Positions 1-34,845 are shown, counted from the stretch's first letter. The stretch: DNA of 64,000 nt from Chrysomallon squamiferum (GCA_012295275.1 CM022673.1:9835788-9899787), one strand, 5' to 3'. Notes: generated by a model from the sequence alone, not told the origin. Program-made: numbers and translations.

Positions 1-145
1 TTATTATTACTATTATTATTGTTATTATTACTATTATTATTATTGTTATTATTATTATTATTATTATTGTTATTTTTACTATTATTATTATTATTGTTAA
101 TATTGCTATTATTATTATTGTTATTATTATTATTATTATTATTAA
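1..145. repeat. TTA trinucleotide microsatellite
   Basis: Imperfect (TTA)n with scattered TTG, CTA and GTT interruptions. It starts at the window edge and probably extends beyond it. Confidence 0.9.
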
Positions 146-845
146 ATATAAATAGAAGAAAAGTTAAATGAGTTTTAAAATAAAGTAATAAAATAATAAA
201 ATACTACACATCAATCATTCAAAAGATTTTATTGTTATAATTCAAGTCATTGTTTAAAAATATTTGGCGCCAGTAAAATTCCTCTGCCGACGGCAACCAT
301 TCAGTTTTCCTCAACTTTCAGCAGCCGCTGACAACCACTCATCACGTCTGCAGTAGACAGAATCCGGGTTTTAGCGTCTCCATTTAGCGCGTGCATTTAA
401 TATTATATTATATTTTAAATCATATTTTCCTAACGATAAATCGGATATAAAATGATACGCCAGTTCAAAAATTCGTGAAAATATCTTAGATTTAGTGCTC
501 TTAATAGCGTTATTTATCATTTTTACTTATATATATTTTTTTTTCTTGATATTAAACGATTCACTTTTTGATTTCATTCTTCGACGATGAACGAAATACA
601 TATAAAGAAGAAATTTAAAGGTTATCTCCCTTACGCAAAGTGATTATTGTTTCTAGAATATTCTTTATGTTGAAAGAAAGGTTAGGCGGTAAGAAAAAAA
701 ATAAAAATAAAATATGGTTTGTATTTGAATCGTCCATACACTAAGCGCAAACTAGATAACCCTCTATTTATTTATTTTTACTCCTATATGACAGTTTGTA
801 CTTACTCTCAAATCTGCTTTTCAGATAAGCAACATATTATTACTG

Positions 846-876
<31 letters not shown>

Positions 877-2267
877 CTGTATGCATTCTCACAGCAACCT
901 CCCATATAAAACATGTAACCACAGCTGCCAAAAGCCGTAACAATGATGCATCTATAATGGTAGCAATGAATCTTGCAGCTGCATAAAACTTAAATCAAAA
1001 TGAAAGTAATTTATAAATAAATAAATAAATATATAAATAAATAAATATATTTCTTAAATATAATATATAAAAACTATATACATTTTGCAGACAAATTTAT
1101 GTATTAATATTATAATTAATTTATATATATAAAAAAAAAAAAATGTCTTGCAGAAAATTATAATGCTGAGTAAATTTAAAAAAAAAAAAAAAAAAAAATT
1201 GCAATACGGAGAAGATCAATTTAAAAAACGAAACTATCATTATCCCTTAACTTACAAATACAATAAAGGAATGAAAACTTGAGGCGAGTGATTCATAAAA
1301 ATGATAAGGAAAAAGAGACGAAGCTATCTGTTAATATAAAAATACAATCGTATATTAATTTAGTAAATTAGGTGAAGTCATGTGTCACACTCTGTATTTA
1401 CGGAAACGAGAAAAAAAATTGCTGATGACAGACACTGACATAGTTGTCTTCAAGTACACCTGTATATACCTGTGACAGGTGGGAATCTCACGCGTGCTTT
1501 ATACAGGTGAAATAATTTAAATAAAAGAATTTTGTCATAAGCTTTCTGCATTAGTTATAAATCATGGTTATTTTACTTTTTTTTTCAATTTTATTATTAT
1601 TATTATTTTTTTTTTTCCCCACGGCTTATAAAGATGACTCGTCAAATCCGGATTTTTTAATAAATATTTTTTGTATGAGATTTTAATATAGAAATTTAAT
1701 TTAAAAGTCTTGATGAACGAAGGTTGTGAGAAAACAATGTAAAATAAGAATTGCAGAAAATATTACAGTTTTACAAAATAAATAATAATAATAAAAAAAG
1801 AAGACACAAGCAATTATGGAAAACACAAAAAGTAAAAATTATAATAAATAAAAATAAAAATAAAGTAAAACTGCTTAAAAATATAAAAGTAAATATGTAC
1901 GTGTACAAACTAAAAAGGACCGAAACATTCTTCAGGAATTCACCTTTGAAAATCGCACAATAATACAAAAGTATGTAGTAAAAAGCTAAAACTAACTAAC
2001 GAGCGAGAATGAATGCATGCTCAAAACCATTTACATACCTAGTGTAAACAGGATTATGAAAAGAGCGAGAAGGGAAATTTATTATTATAAAATAGTTTAA
2101 AATGCATTTTTTCATTAAAAAAATTATGTTAAAAGAACATTATAATTAAATAATTATAAAAAAGAGAAGATAAAAAGTTAGAAATAATAAATTAACAAGC
2201 TAAACAACACTCATAAAACATTCTTAAAAAGAAGTTAAAAATCTTGAAAATAAGCATATATACATGT

Positions 2268-2303
2268 ATATGTGTGTGTGTGTGTTTGTGTGTATATATA
2301 TAC

Positions 2304-2334
<31 letters not shown>

Positions 2335-2336
2335 CA

Positions 2337-2405
<69 letters not shown>
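2268..2405. repeat. TG and TA dinucleotide microsatellite
   Basis: Alternating TGTG blocks and TATA blocks, ending in a near-perfect TA run from about 2359. Confidence 0.9.
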
Positions 2406-2406
<1 letters not shown>

Positions 2407-3914
2407 GAGTAAGAAGAAATGAAAAATGTCTTCCTGTTTCTTTCTCATTTATCTTCGTTGCGCTTTTCTTTTTTTTTTTTAGTTTTTAAAATTTATTTAA
2501 AAATTTTAATAATAATAATAATAATTATTGTTATTGTTATTTTTTTTTTTTTTAAAATAGGTGTAGTCACAGGTTCTTGAATGAGACTGGAAAGTTTTGC
2601 TGACCCGGATTACCTAGCGAACTAGTGCCCGAAATATTTCAACCAATGGCAACCGAGAGTTTATTTTGTGCTTCCGTGTCTAAAATTATCCTACAGAGCT
2701 GCGAAGGTTTCGCCGCAGTTTCGGAGAAAAACCATCAATTTTCCACATCAACCGTTTCCTGAAGTGCAAAGAAGCCACAAAGCCGGGTTGAGAAAAAAGA
2801 TGAATGTCCACTTAAAAGCATTCTGGTGTTTATTTTTAGATTTCTTTATTTGGAAGTGAGAGGAGACAAACAATTTGTTGACTTTAATCTGTTTAAATTT
2901 GATTTTATTTCTAAGAGAAATAATTCTGCGGAGAAAGAGATTTAAAATATTACACTTTGATGTTAATATCAAAAATATTCCTAGCTGCAGTGCAGAAGTT
3001 ACCGTCAATATTGTATCCATGCTTTATTTCTATTGCAAAACAAATAGTGTTTCATCATTCACATGCATTAAGTTTTAATATAACTATTTAGATGCCAGCC
3101 TACATAAACAAGTATGCACAGACATTTCAGGTTTTGTCATTGCATTATTAAACAGTATTCTCTTAAACATACAATTCATTCTTTTTTATTCAATGAATCC
3201 ACATACGATATTATATTTACCTTTGAAAAATATGCTTTCTGTTACCTACATAACCCAACTCATGTTATCGGAAAGGTAGAGGACTAGAGTCTTAAAGGTT
3301 GTGATGTGTACTCTAAAGTCTGCTGGAAAATGTATACAAAATGTCCCTAAAAGCCTTTGTAACCATAATTCACTGAAAGTCTCAAAGAATTTGCTTTTTA
3401 TATGTCATCATTTGACGAAAGCCATATGTCCTGACCTCAGTGTAAAAGTACACTGAAGCATGGCTAACAGATGTTCAGTCGTTAATTTGTTCTTTTTCGA
3501 AATAAAGACTAAAATAAAGACGAAATGTCAAATCCTGGTCGTATTATATACACGACCTCAGCTTATTTATTTATTTTTTTTTTATTTTATTTTATTTTAT
3601 TTTATTTTATTTCATTTCATTTTTTTATTTATTTATTAACTTACATATTCATTCATGATTATACGTGATAATGGAATTACTACTGAAAGGTCAGTAACCT
3701 TCCTATCCAACAGGTTTTACAAGGATAAGAAAAACTTGATTAAGTGATCACTATTCTGCGACGTAGCTGGCAAAAAGATATATTATCAGAGATATTTCAT
3801 CTTTGACGTCTGCTTGAGTGATAGGAGATCACTGACGTTTTAACGAACTTGCCAAAAAAATATATACTTCTCTGTTTTTTTCCGTATGTGCAATGACGAA
3901 GCAGCTTCGGTGAC

Positions 3915-4030
3915 GTAGGAGGCGGTCTGTGGTCCAGTGGTTAGATCAGATCATGGGATTAAGACGAGAGTATTCGTGGAATCAGTTCTCCTCAGCGAGC
4001 CACCTGAGTTTTACCCTTCAAACACGTATT
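3915..4030 (+). repeat. Possible tRNA-derived SINE fragment
   Basis: A box-A-like stretch (TGGTCCAGTGG at 3930-3940) is followed at tRNA-like distance by a degenerate box-B-like segment near 3973-3988. This resembles the RNA polymerase III head of a SINE. There is no intact tRNA fold, so it is not called as a tRNA gene. A poly-A-rich stretch lies about 250 bases downstream. Confidence 0.4.
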
Positions 4031-4267
4031 CCACGATGAATGGTTTGACAAAGGCTGTGGCAAGTGCTGTCCGATTTGTGGCGAAAACACGTGTAAAAGA
4101 TCGTTGGTTGCTAATTGATAAAAAAAAAATTATTTCACTGATTGGTAGAAGGAGGTTTCTCTCTCTTTTCCTAACAGTCATGAGACTGAACATTAAAACA
4201 ATAGGATTGAAAACTTGGTCCAAAGTTTTTTTATTTTTAAATTCAGAAAAAAATATATATATATTAA

Positions 4268-4320
4268 AAAAGACGGAAGCCAAAAAAAAAATAAAATAAA
4301 ATAAAATAAAATAAAATAAA

Positions 4321-4370
<50 letters not shown>
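4268..4370. repeat. AAAAT array and long poly-A
   Basis: Short AAAAT repeats are followed by a run of more than 40 A residues. It may be a retroelement tail or an assembly-difficult homopolymer. Confidence 0.85.
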
Positions 4371-4371
<1 letters not shown>

Positions 4372-7300
4372 AAAAATAAAATTGTTTTTCCGATTCCTAA
4401 CAAAATAGTGGTTGGTCCAAACTGCCTTTTAACTGATCTACAGCAGGGTTTCATCCCATTCACGACATATCTGAGTATGTGTAAAACTATTGTAACCTCT
4501 TTTTTTTTTTTTTTTTTAAAATTAGTTCTGTCACATGGAAGTAATTGATAGTCACGTCACTCCACGTTCTAGATCTACAGAAATTAAGATACACCATATC
4601 TCAGTGTCTGTACGTAACAAAAATTGTTAATGCCTCAAAACATGCTGTTAAGCTTTATTAGAAGCGGTCATTTATTTATTTGTTTGTTTACTAACACTGG
4701 ATTGGAATGTAGAAAACAAATGAGCAATTTTATTCTAAAATAAAATGAATTATAGTAGAAAGAGTAAAAGGTATCTTACAAATGAGCATTACAAAAGTAC
4801 TTCGGTAGCAAAGTATAACTTCTTAATAAATTATTAGACCTTCACAGTACCTTGTTACTAAACATTGCCGTGTCATGGACAACTTTTACACACACACACA
4901 CACATACACACAAACACAATTACCAACAAAAATAATAACATAAAATTAATAATAACAATAATCATGTAATAACGAAATAAAAAAATTCTGTTAACAAAAC
5001 ATAAAAAAAAAAAAAAAATGTAGATAAATATGTGTGTTCATGCAGGGTTTAGAAAGTATGTTTATTTGTGCGCACGTGCAGACTTTAATAATGGAGAAAA
5101 TGCAGCTAAGTTTGCACACCTTTCAGGGCTCACTGGTTTTTCTACAAGTGACGTCACAGTAAAACTAAAACTGGTTAAACTAGAAGCCAGTGACGTAGAA
5201 ATGACTGTTTGGTACATCACCGTGACAAGACATGTCACTCTCATTCACAAATAATATATTTCCTTTAAAAAAAAAGGAGAATCTGTTTACGTATTGCTTG
5301 GTAACCAACGGGACATATACCAGTCGTGTCAACAGTTTGTTGTTTAGCAGTAAACAACAGGAAAATTATCGTCACTGGACGCATCTAGCAGAACAGACCC
5401 AGGTTTTAAACTAGCTGGGTGGGTTGGGGTGTTAATGTAGGACAGTTTGTATGGGGAAATGCAAAAATAAACACAACAAAACAATAAATAAAAAGTTACT
5501 CATCTATTTGTATGTTGTGTATATGAAAAAACCCATTAGTGAGCGATTTTGTGATTGTAGGAATACAACTCAGAAAGGCACTGACAGTCATCAAAAAGTC
5601 AACAACCAGTTATAAAGAGAATAGAATAGAATAGAGTAGAGTAAAGTAGAATAGAACAGAATAGAATGAATGAATGAAAAATTGGCTATAATGTGAAGAT
5701 AATGAAGTGAATGACATTACTATTACAACTGCTTCATTGCCATCATCAGCTATTCTGCTACAACTAAATATCTTTATGATTATTTTACTATTTCAGCTGT
5801 TGATATTAGCAAAACTGCTACTAACTCTACTGATGAGTATAGCAATAGTATTACTCTTTAGCTGCCACCGTCACAACTCCTATAGCTACAATCTTTATAC
5901 GAATGTCAACCGAGCAAATCCAGCAGAAAAGAGTTTTGGATAAAAATAATAAAATCAGTTTGCTCGCACGCATGCATAATACTCACAGGAATTCATGCTG
6001 TAAAGTGAAGGAAAGAGAGTCTCGGCATACGTCTGTATATAACGATCACTATTAATAAAATAACCGTTATGTGACATGTGATTATTAATTTACCGTTGTA
6101 CCTTCACCAATCCCATTAAGCGTTATCGGAAACACATTTAATTTATATCAGAACTAATAAATGTGTTATTGTTCTTTACGTAATTTAGCGGTTTGGACTC
6201 ATACGATTTTTCCTTGCAAGACTTTTTCCCTTTCCCTGGTGAACCATTTCGCCACCCGTGTGATACGCATTGTTTCCTGCACAGTGACTATTAATAACTA
6301 AATAACACATTTAGTCTGAATGACGCAATGTATCGAACCGACGATGACGTGTAGTACTTCATAAATTACTGTTTTATGAGTTCGGAGAGGTTACGTGCTG
6401 AAATTCATGCTGATGCAACAATGAATCACACTATTAATGACTAAATAATAAATTTGTTTTAACCTTTTGCGAATCATAACATTTTGACAATTTTTAAAAT
6501 TAAGGTAATTGCAAATGTCTCCAAAATGTTCATCCTGGGTTAAAAAAAAAAAGAAAAAAAGTAATGGTGGCAGCTTGATTCTGAAAAGATGTGTAGAATA
6601 TTTATTGATGACTTTAAATATAAAATATATACCAAATGCAGTTTCTTTTTTTCTATAATAAAAAGAAAATGATAAATACTAGTTTGCAATTTTATTTCAC
6701 TATTTTCGTAATTCGTATTCAACTTTCACTTCAGTGTATTTTCGAGTTGTGGCAGCATCTAGTCTTTGTATGAATTATTTTTTTTAGCTAATTTATAATT
6801 CATTTAGGCGAGACTGTTAAAACTCCAAACATTAAATATTACTGCTTCAAAATTTAATATTTCTTCTTGGGTGCAAGACACAAAAATAAACATATTCCTC
6901 TCGCTACCTTCACCTAGCAGACATTAACTATATTCCTGTAGTAGACATTTATTTTGTCTTTTAGCTTTACTGCAGGATTTTATTTATATTCATTCAGGAT
7001 TACTGCTGCTGCTGCTGTTATTATTATTATTATTATTATTTTTATTTTTATTATTCTCGTTGTTGTTGTTGTTGTTGAGCAGTAGTAGTAGTTGTTCTTG
7101 TTGCTGTAGTTTTTTAAATATTTTTATTTTATTTTATAAATTGTTTGGCCTTTTCTGTTTGTTGATTATTATTATTATTATTATTATTCATGTTGTTGTT
7201 GTTGTTGTTGTTGCGTACACCGCGACAGTTTGTTTTTGTTTTTTTTTCTGAAAAAGAAAAGGAGTAAAATGACAACTGTAAACACTGACAATATGCACAC

Positions 7301-7594
7301 TGTGATTTAAAACAAATTGTATATGGATTCATGTAAAATGCCACAAAGACTAATTTGACCTGTCACAGGAACAAGACAAAAACAACGAAACGAAAACCGC
7401 CAGACACAATTTCATCAGTAATACATGCACCGCCATTGCAGTATTGACAAATTAACGCGAAGAACCGCAAACCTGCTTCATTCATCACGACACGTGTGCT
7501 TTATTTATTAAAAATACTAAAGTCAGTATATCGTAACGGTTTGTACTCATAGTACCCATATAGACAGCGGGAGATATATAACAAACAAACAAAC

Positions 7595-7609
7595 AAAACA
7601 AATTAATAA

Positions 7610-7684
<75 letters not shown>

Positions 7685-7690
7685 AAATAA
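7595..7690. repeat. TAAA tetranucleotide microsatellite
   Basis: Near-perfect array of TAAA units, about 85 bases long. Confidence 0.95.
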
Positions 7691-7952
7691 AAATAATAAT
7701 ACAAAATTGCTGTACCTAAAGTTTGAAAGGCTTTAAAATTTATTGGAATGTCGAATGTCTTTAACTTACGTTTAATTTATTTGTTACAACATTTATTTCG
7801 GAATTTCTATATATTATATGTGATTTGCTTATTTATCTGAAATTGGGCAGAGAACCACTGATAGCTCGTGCAAAGCACCTGGATTTCGGGAAACCACAGT
7901 TTGAAAACTTCTGTGGTTAGCTACCTGTTAATAAAGCAACGCTGTTGATACA

Positions 7953-8141
7953 GTGCTGCTGCTGCTGCTGCTGCTGCAATTACTGTTGATGTTTCTGAAC
8001 TACTACTACTACTACATCTACTACCACTACCACTACTCTGCTCTGTTGCTGTTATTACAACCATCATCTTCACTTCTATACTACCAGTACTACTACTATA
8101 ACTCTTACTACTATTACCACTTCAACCACTGTTACTGCTGT

Positions 8142-8191
<50 letters not shown>

Positions 8192-8192
8192 G
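7953..8192. repeat. CTG then CTA/TAC trinucleotide arrays
   Basis: A short CTG run (about 7953-7976) is followed by degenerate CTA/TAC triplets that become perfect from about 8146 to 8192. Confidence 0.9.
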
Positions 8193-8858
8193 AAGTACTA
8201 CTAGTACTATTCATAGTATTACTGCATCACTATTACTACAGCAATTACTTTTGCTCCTCTACTACAAAGCATAGGCTTTTTTTTTTTTTTTTTTTTTTTT
8301 AATAATGGGAAGAAAAAATTGATCACAAAAAACCCCCCAAAACCAAAAAAAACGAACAAACAAACAAAAAACAAAACAACAACAAATACACAAACAAACA
8401 ACAACAAAAAAACAACAAAAAACGAATACGAATATAATAATAATAATATTAATAATAATAATCTCCATAAGTAACAGCAACATCCTCTCATCTTCACCAG
8501 CAGCACAATTATTGACAAATGCAACAACACAGCTGTAAAAATATACGAAAAACCTAAACATGAATTTATATTTTCTTCTTCAATAAGATCTAAGTTCACT
8601 TAATAGAAGTTAATTACCAAAAGAGTGCAAAGGGAAGAAACTCCAGTATTAACGCTACACTCAAAACGTCCATTAAACTTTTCATTTTTTTTCTTCTTTT
8701 TTTTTTTCTTTCGACTTCACAATTATTTATTAATTTACTCACAATCATTAACCGATGATTACGCAGTGACAGGACATTAAATTTTTCCTTATTCACCTTA
8801 AGGAAACGTCAAACATCAGCGTGCTCTTCGCCGCAATAATCTTGGCTATCCCGAACAT

Positions 8859-8889
<31 letters not shown>

Positions 8890-8891
<2 letters not shown>

Positions 8892-9770
8892 AAGGTTCCG
8901 TGTCATGTCCATCCTATGGACAGTGTCGTTGCCTTAGCCGCAGTTATTAGCATCACGAGAGGTCACAATGAGACTGTCGCTGCAGCGCTGAGGTGTAACA
9001 TTAGCTGAAGGTGTTACTGTTGTCGAGGTAACCCCGATGTGTCACTCTTTGATGGACATGGTTCACGGTTTAATGTGGGACGTACCAATAGCAATGCATG
9101 TCTCACATCCGACCAGCCATCGCCATTTTGCGGCACATTCGGCTAATTCATCAATCACGGCTCGACATAATTATATCTACGATATTTTTAAGGCCCGATC
9201 CAAAGCCCTTCGAGTCAGTGTTGGGACGGGACGTCTGGCTGTGAGGTCTTGGAGCAAGAGAAAGAAGTACTAGGTTTTTGATAGAAAGAAAGTCGCTATT
9301 CGTCGTAGTGCTTTCTTTTTGCAAAAAGCTTAAGTTAGAAAAGTGCTTGAACTGAAAAAAAAAAATATATATAACAAATTTTTTTTTTTTTTTTTTTTAA
9401 ATTTATATTGAAGATTTTTACACTTCTACTTACTGCAAAAAAAATCAGATTTGAAAAGAACAGTTTGCATATTTTTTGTTTTCTTTTTTTAAATTAAAAC
9501 TTTTTAAAAGATAAAAATATTTTATTCAAGTTTTAAAATTTGTTCCCCCTGCTGTTTCTCAAGGACTGTCTAAAACGTAAACCAGAACATTCGAATCTCG
9601 TTAATTCGAAGAAACATCGCCTGTGGTGTTGTCCATTGCGGTATAGCACGCTGCACTTCCACCTTTTCGAAACAAACTTTTGCAAGTGCATCTGAGCTTT
9701 GGGGTTCTCTGGGATAACTTCTGAACAGTGAACAACAGAACGTTAATACTGAAAAATTAACAAAAGTAAA
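8890..9770 (+). promoter_or_regulatory. Likely promoter/5' leader of proton channel first exon 1a
   Basis: This interval is less repetitive and more GC-rich than its surroundings, especially 8890-9290 and 9541-9770, and leads directly to the ATG at 9771. The part from about 9541 reads like a 5' untranslated leader. No clear TATA box or initiator can be assigned, so the transcription start is not placed. This is inference from composition and position only. Confidence 0.35.
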
Positions 9771-30153
<20,383 letters not shown>

Positions 30154-32114
30154 AACATCTGACACTGGAACCTGCCCCCGAACAACGATTCGAAAGGCAA
30201 CCTGATTTCCTAGCGTCTTCATGCTGTGATAAATATTTTCATTTGACCTAGGACCAAGCGTATACTAACACTTGACCGTTTGTTTCAAAACTTTTCACTG
30301 ACTATTTATATATATTTATGAGCATTTATATCACATATGTATATATGCACACATTAAAGGACAACTATTTTATTAGCCAGTGTGTGTGTGTGCGTGCGTG
30401 TGTGTTCCACCTTCGTCGGAAAAAAAAGAAAAGAACATTCCAAAGGACAATGATTTTTTTTTTGTATGATGTAACAGAACCTTTCATTGGCTTGTGTATT
30501 TTAATAACAAATGTTACAAGAAATTTCACTGGTCATATCATCACGCGACCAGAAGAAGAACTATAAGAGTCATGGCGGCGATTGTTTAACAAAGTTAGAT
30601 TATCTAGATTTATGAAGCTTATTTGTTTTCATATCTTGACTTGTTTCCATGCCAACAGATAACTTCTTCAGTCCCGAGATACTCAACTTTGGAGTGAAGA
30701 AAAAGAAATAAAGAACGAAAGAAAACTTCTTTTCGAATTCAGTCAAAATTCGATGATGGACAATATGGCGGGCGAAGATCGCTATTCCAGTGCTGTGAGT
30801 TTTAGTATTTAAATTCAACGTGTGCAAAGCGAAATGTGTAATTATACGACGTTACCCGTGTGTACAGAAATTACTGCATTAATAGTGCTATTGACTAAGA
30901 GACTTACTGTTTGTTGAACTGTACGAAAATCGTTGACGAGTGTACTGTGTGCGTGCAGTCTGTGAAAAGATGATTGGGAACTGGGACATTCAAAAGAAAT
31001 GTACAATCAAAGCTAATACCGTATCCCCTTTACGTGAAAGCACGGAGATTAGGTTTTCGTAATTACACAATCAAACTATTACCGTATTTCCTTTATTTGA
31101 AGCACTGGGCTTCGGTTTTTCTATTCAGATTTCCCTCCTACAGATGTTTCACGATCAATTAACAATTACCCATGTATTTAATAAATGTGAATGGTATATA
31201 TATATACATATCGAAGTAACCGTGTCATATAAATTATCAGAGTCATTACCATAATCTCTGTTAGAATTATTCAAGACTTTTTATACGTATATATAAACGC
31301 ATTAAATGTTATTCTGAATAAAGTATTACAGTGCTTAGTATATTTTGAATGTACATGTGAAATGTTTGTGGATTGTTACCTTAGTCATCTGACTGATCTG
31401 TAGTTTGTGTTGTGTTTTATTTTTATTACTTTTTTAAAACCTTTTTTTTTTTTTTCAGTTATTCTGAAAAATTTGAATTTTATCAGTATTTCGCGTACAT
31501 TTTCTTATTGTTAATATGACTTTTTTGAATTTATAATTATTATTATTATTATTGTTGTTATTATTATTATTTAATTAATTAATTAATTTATTTATTTATT
31601 AATTTTTATTTATTCAATTTCATTTTCGTATATTAATATATATAACAAAAACAATGAAAAAAAGGAAACAAACTTTTTATATATTTAATTTCTAAAATTT
31701 TCACTTTTCTAAAAAAATGGTAATGTATTATTATTTATAGTTTTTTATATATATATATATATTTAAGCAAACAATCATATGTTGACGTTAACAATTTTTT
31801 GTTATTATTTGCGTTAAATATTTATATACTTTTATAATACTATCTGAATATATCAGGTGCTATGTAACTTTAATTTGTTCGTATATTTGTAGTTTTTAAC
31901 GAATGGAGTGCCATATTTTAATACTGAAAAGGATACACTATCTTATTCTGATTTGAAAAAAACTATTTAGGAATGTTTCTTTAAATTCCTTTTGTTTCTT
32001 CTTCTTCTTTTTGAATTCATATTGTTTAAATTGTTTGATACACACACATACACACATACACATACACACATATATAGGCGCAATTTAATTTAATTTAATT
32101 TAATTTAATTTAAT

Positions 32115-32145
<31 letters not shown>

Positions 32146-32485
32146 TATATATCATGTCTCAGAGGGGAGGTCTAAGGGCTATTTTAAAGATAAAATTTGC
32201 GTTTTGCAAACTAATTATTATGCATTTTTAATGTAACTCGCACTTTAATTGGAACATTTAATTGGTTAATGACGTCACATCGTTGTACCACAACCGAAAT
32301 AAAACCTGAGATAGCAGCTTTTCTTGCTATGGCTTTAGAGTAACAAAATGGCAATACTGTCATGATTTTCTCCTATACCTCATATTCTTTTTTTTTGTTA
32401 TGTTATTTACCATATAAATTAGTTTATTAATTGTTATTGTTATTGTTGTTGTTATTGTTACTATTATTATTATTATCACTATTGC

Positions 32486-32533
<48 letters not shown>

Positions 32534-32814
32534 TAGTTTCAGCTACAGAGTGCTCTTTGTTTTCACATAGCTGTGTTTCTTAATCTGCAACGATAATTTT
32601 TATTTTTGATAAAGCCTTAACTGTTTCGAAAAGGAATTTTGTATTACTAAATATTTTAGGAATATCAAATTTATGCATTATAAGTGCTTTGTTAACAAAT
32701 GTGTGTTTTGTTCTTATTTGTTGTTTGACTGTTTGTATATCTCCCAATACATAATTATAACGTGCGAACTAACTGAAATGTGTGTGCCTACATTAATATA
32801 TGCCTTAAGAATAC

Positions 32815-33420
32815 ATTCCTGAGTGCCTTAAAATACATTTTCTTGCTGAATTCAAAATATATTTTCATTAGTTCACGAATACGTTTATGGTGCCTTAAAA
32901 TATACTTTATTGGTTATTTTCAGATTCTGTTTTCTCTGTGCCTTAAAATACGTTATATGAGTGCCTTCAGAATACGTTTTCCTAGAATTTTGAAATACGT
33001 TATATGAGTGCCTTCAGAATACGTGTTCCTAGAATTTTGAAAATACGTTTTCCTTGCGACTTCAGATTACGTTTCCAAGTGTTTTCAGAATGTATTTTAC
33101 TTCGAATACCGTTAACACCCAGCGCCTTGTGAAATGTTTCTTTCTTGGTAAGGTGTTAAATTTACCATGTTCCTCGAAAAAACGTTTATTAAGTACCTTG
33201 AAAATTTATCTTCTGAATAAGTTTAATTTAACATGTTTTCTGTATAAGCCCTCCCTTGAGAATAGTTCATTCAGTGCCTTAACAGTAAATATTTCAGTGC
33301 CTTGAGAATTTGTTTTTTTTCCAGTTTCTTGAGAACAACATGCTTACGATGATTATCTTGGAAAACTGTTTTGTATGTGTCGTGTAGAAAAATATTTAAA
33401 TACCTTGTGAATATGGATTA
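32815..33420 (+). repeat. Degenerate minisatellite, GTGCCTT unit
   Basis: Roughly 24-base units built on GTGCCTT, then A-rich spacer, then AATACGTTTTC, repeated more than a dozen times with heavy divergence. One 49-base double unit is repeated almost exactly (about 32945-33045). Confidence 0.8.
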
Positions 33421-33564
33421 TATGAAATTGTCATTTTTATTTTTATTTATATCTCATTTATGAAATAAACGTTAAAATAAAAATAAAACAAATGTTTCTT
33501 CTTTTGTATTTTCTTCACTGAGTGTATGTATTTGTTTCTAATGAATGAATGTTGGTATAACAAC

Positions 33565-33669
33565 AGTGGTATAATAAGCAATAATAATAGCAGTGGTGGT
33601 AGCAGCGGTAGCAGTGGCAGTAGCAGTAGTAGTAGTAGTGGCTGTAGAATATATGTAGAAGTATAGTAT

Positions 33670-33701
<32 letters not shown>

Positions 33702-33745
33702 TATATATACAAAAACCTTACACTAATTACTTATTTTCCTACCGT

Positions 33746-33791
<46 letters not shown>

Positions 33792-33795
33792 GCTG

Positions 33796-33810
<15 letters not shown>
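33565..33810. repeat. GTA and CTA trinucleotide arrays plus TA run
   Basis: AGT/GTA repeats (33590-33700), then a perfect CTA/TAC array (33743-33790), then a TA run (33797-33826). Confidence 0.92.
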
Positions 33811-33828
<18 letters not shown>

Positions 33829-34103
33829 GTTTTGTGGTTAAGCCAACAACTTCGTTATACATCGATTCATTTTTCCGTTTGAACGTCCGTACGTTAGTAC
33901 GTTCATTCATTTGTTTATTCATTCAGTCATCGTTCGCTGCCAATTATTTCATTCTTCGTTATTCATTCATTGATTCGTTCGTTCGTTTTCACGTTCGTAC
34001 ATCCTCATCCATTCACTCATTCATTGTGCGTTTACTCATTCATTCATTCGTCTTTCATTCTTTCGTTCTATTTCTCATTTATTCTGTGTATTTCTGAGCT
34101 ATC

Positions 34104-34142
<39 letters not shown>

Positions 34143-34557
34143 CTTAATCCCCTCCCTTCATTATCTTCTCACTGTTTATTGGGGGCTGTTGACAGAAGCA
34201 CCACACATACCTGTGTCGTAAGCGTCAATAAATCACAATAAAATCCAGTGTCATTTTAACACGGCAGCAAGGCTAAATTTAAATCCAAGTAAATAAAAAG
34301 TAAAAAAATCCACTTGAGCTGTGTTTGAGTATCCATACACTTTAGGCAGATCGAAGATCACGAACAAGGACAATAAATTGTTCAGAGATTCAGAGAAAAG
34401 TGTGATATGTGTGCGTGTGCGTGCGTGTGTGTGTCTGTGTGTGTGCGTGTGTGTGTATGTGTGCGGGCGTGTGTATATGATGTATCTGTAAGTATGTATA
34501 CACATATACATATACAAATTCATAACTATACATACATTCATACAAACATACATACAG

Positions 34558-34845
34558 TTGTAACATGCATAAAGATGACATCAGAAAACGTGGGTTGTCT
34601 TCGTGGCCGAACGGTAACGTCGTGCGCCTTCGGAGTGCGGGCGAATGGGTGCCATACGTTCGAGTCTCGTCAGCGGAATCTGACGGAATTTATGAAATTG
34701 TGATTGGACTTTGTCCTCTTGTGCCAGTTTGTCTAATAAGACAGAGAATATTCAAATCCTAAAATACATGTATACATACGTATGTAACATGGATAAAGAT
34801 GACATGAGAAAACACATCTTGAAAGCTTTGTTGTCGAGATGAGAT
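34558..34845 (+). repeat. tRNA-derived SINE with ATAC tail, copy 2
   Basis: Best-preserved copy. Box A TGGCCGAACGG is at 34604-34614 and box B GTTCGAGTCTC at 34658-34668, followed by the TGATTGGACTTTGTCC body and the TTCAAATCCTAAAATACATG end. The module GTAACATG-ATAAAGATGACAT that precedes the head recurs after the tail at 34782-34806 and leads into GAAAGCTTTGTTGTCGAG, as in copy 1. Confidence 0.88.

Larger units (their letters stand above)
1..9540. other. Intergenic DNA, repeat-filled, no gene recognised
   Basis: No exon with recognisable protein similarity was found here. The stretch opens with an imperfect TTA-repeat (1-145) and contains TG/TA dinucleotide runs (2268-2405), a TTTTA array near 3576-3620, an AAAAT array running into a long poly-A (4288-4369), a tRNA-like SINE near 3915-4030, an AGAAT pentanucleotide patch (5618-5670), a TAAA array (7605-7690) and a CTA/TAC array (7998-8192). 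Less repetitive, more GC-rich islands lie near 270-400, 2560-2860 and 8890-9290. They could be unrecognised exons, promoters or old transposons, but I see no product in them. Confidence 0.6.

Noticed and set aside
2224-2448. Open frame on the minus strand rich in Ile, Tyr, His and Thr
   Set aside because: It is a translation of the TG/TA dinucleotide repeat.
4011-4463. 150-codon minus-strand open frame
   Set aside because: Mostly poly-Phe from a poly-A tract, with no recognisable domain and no splice context.
8219-8599. 126-codon minus-strand open frame
   Set aside because: Low-complexity Leu/Val/Phe composition from A-rich repeats. It resembles a membrane protein only by composition.
9037-9273. 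Open frame in a GC-richer island before exon 1a
   Set aside because: No similarity, no donor in frame and no link to exon 2. Treated as possible promoter or leader.
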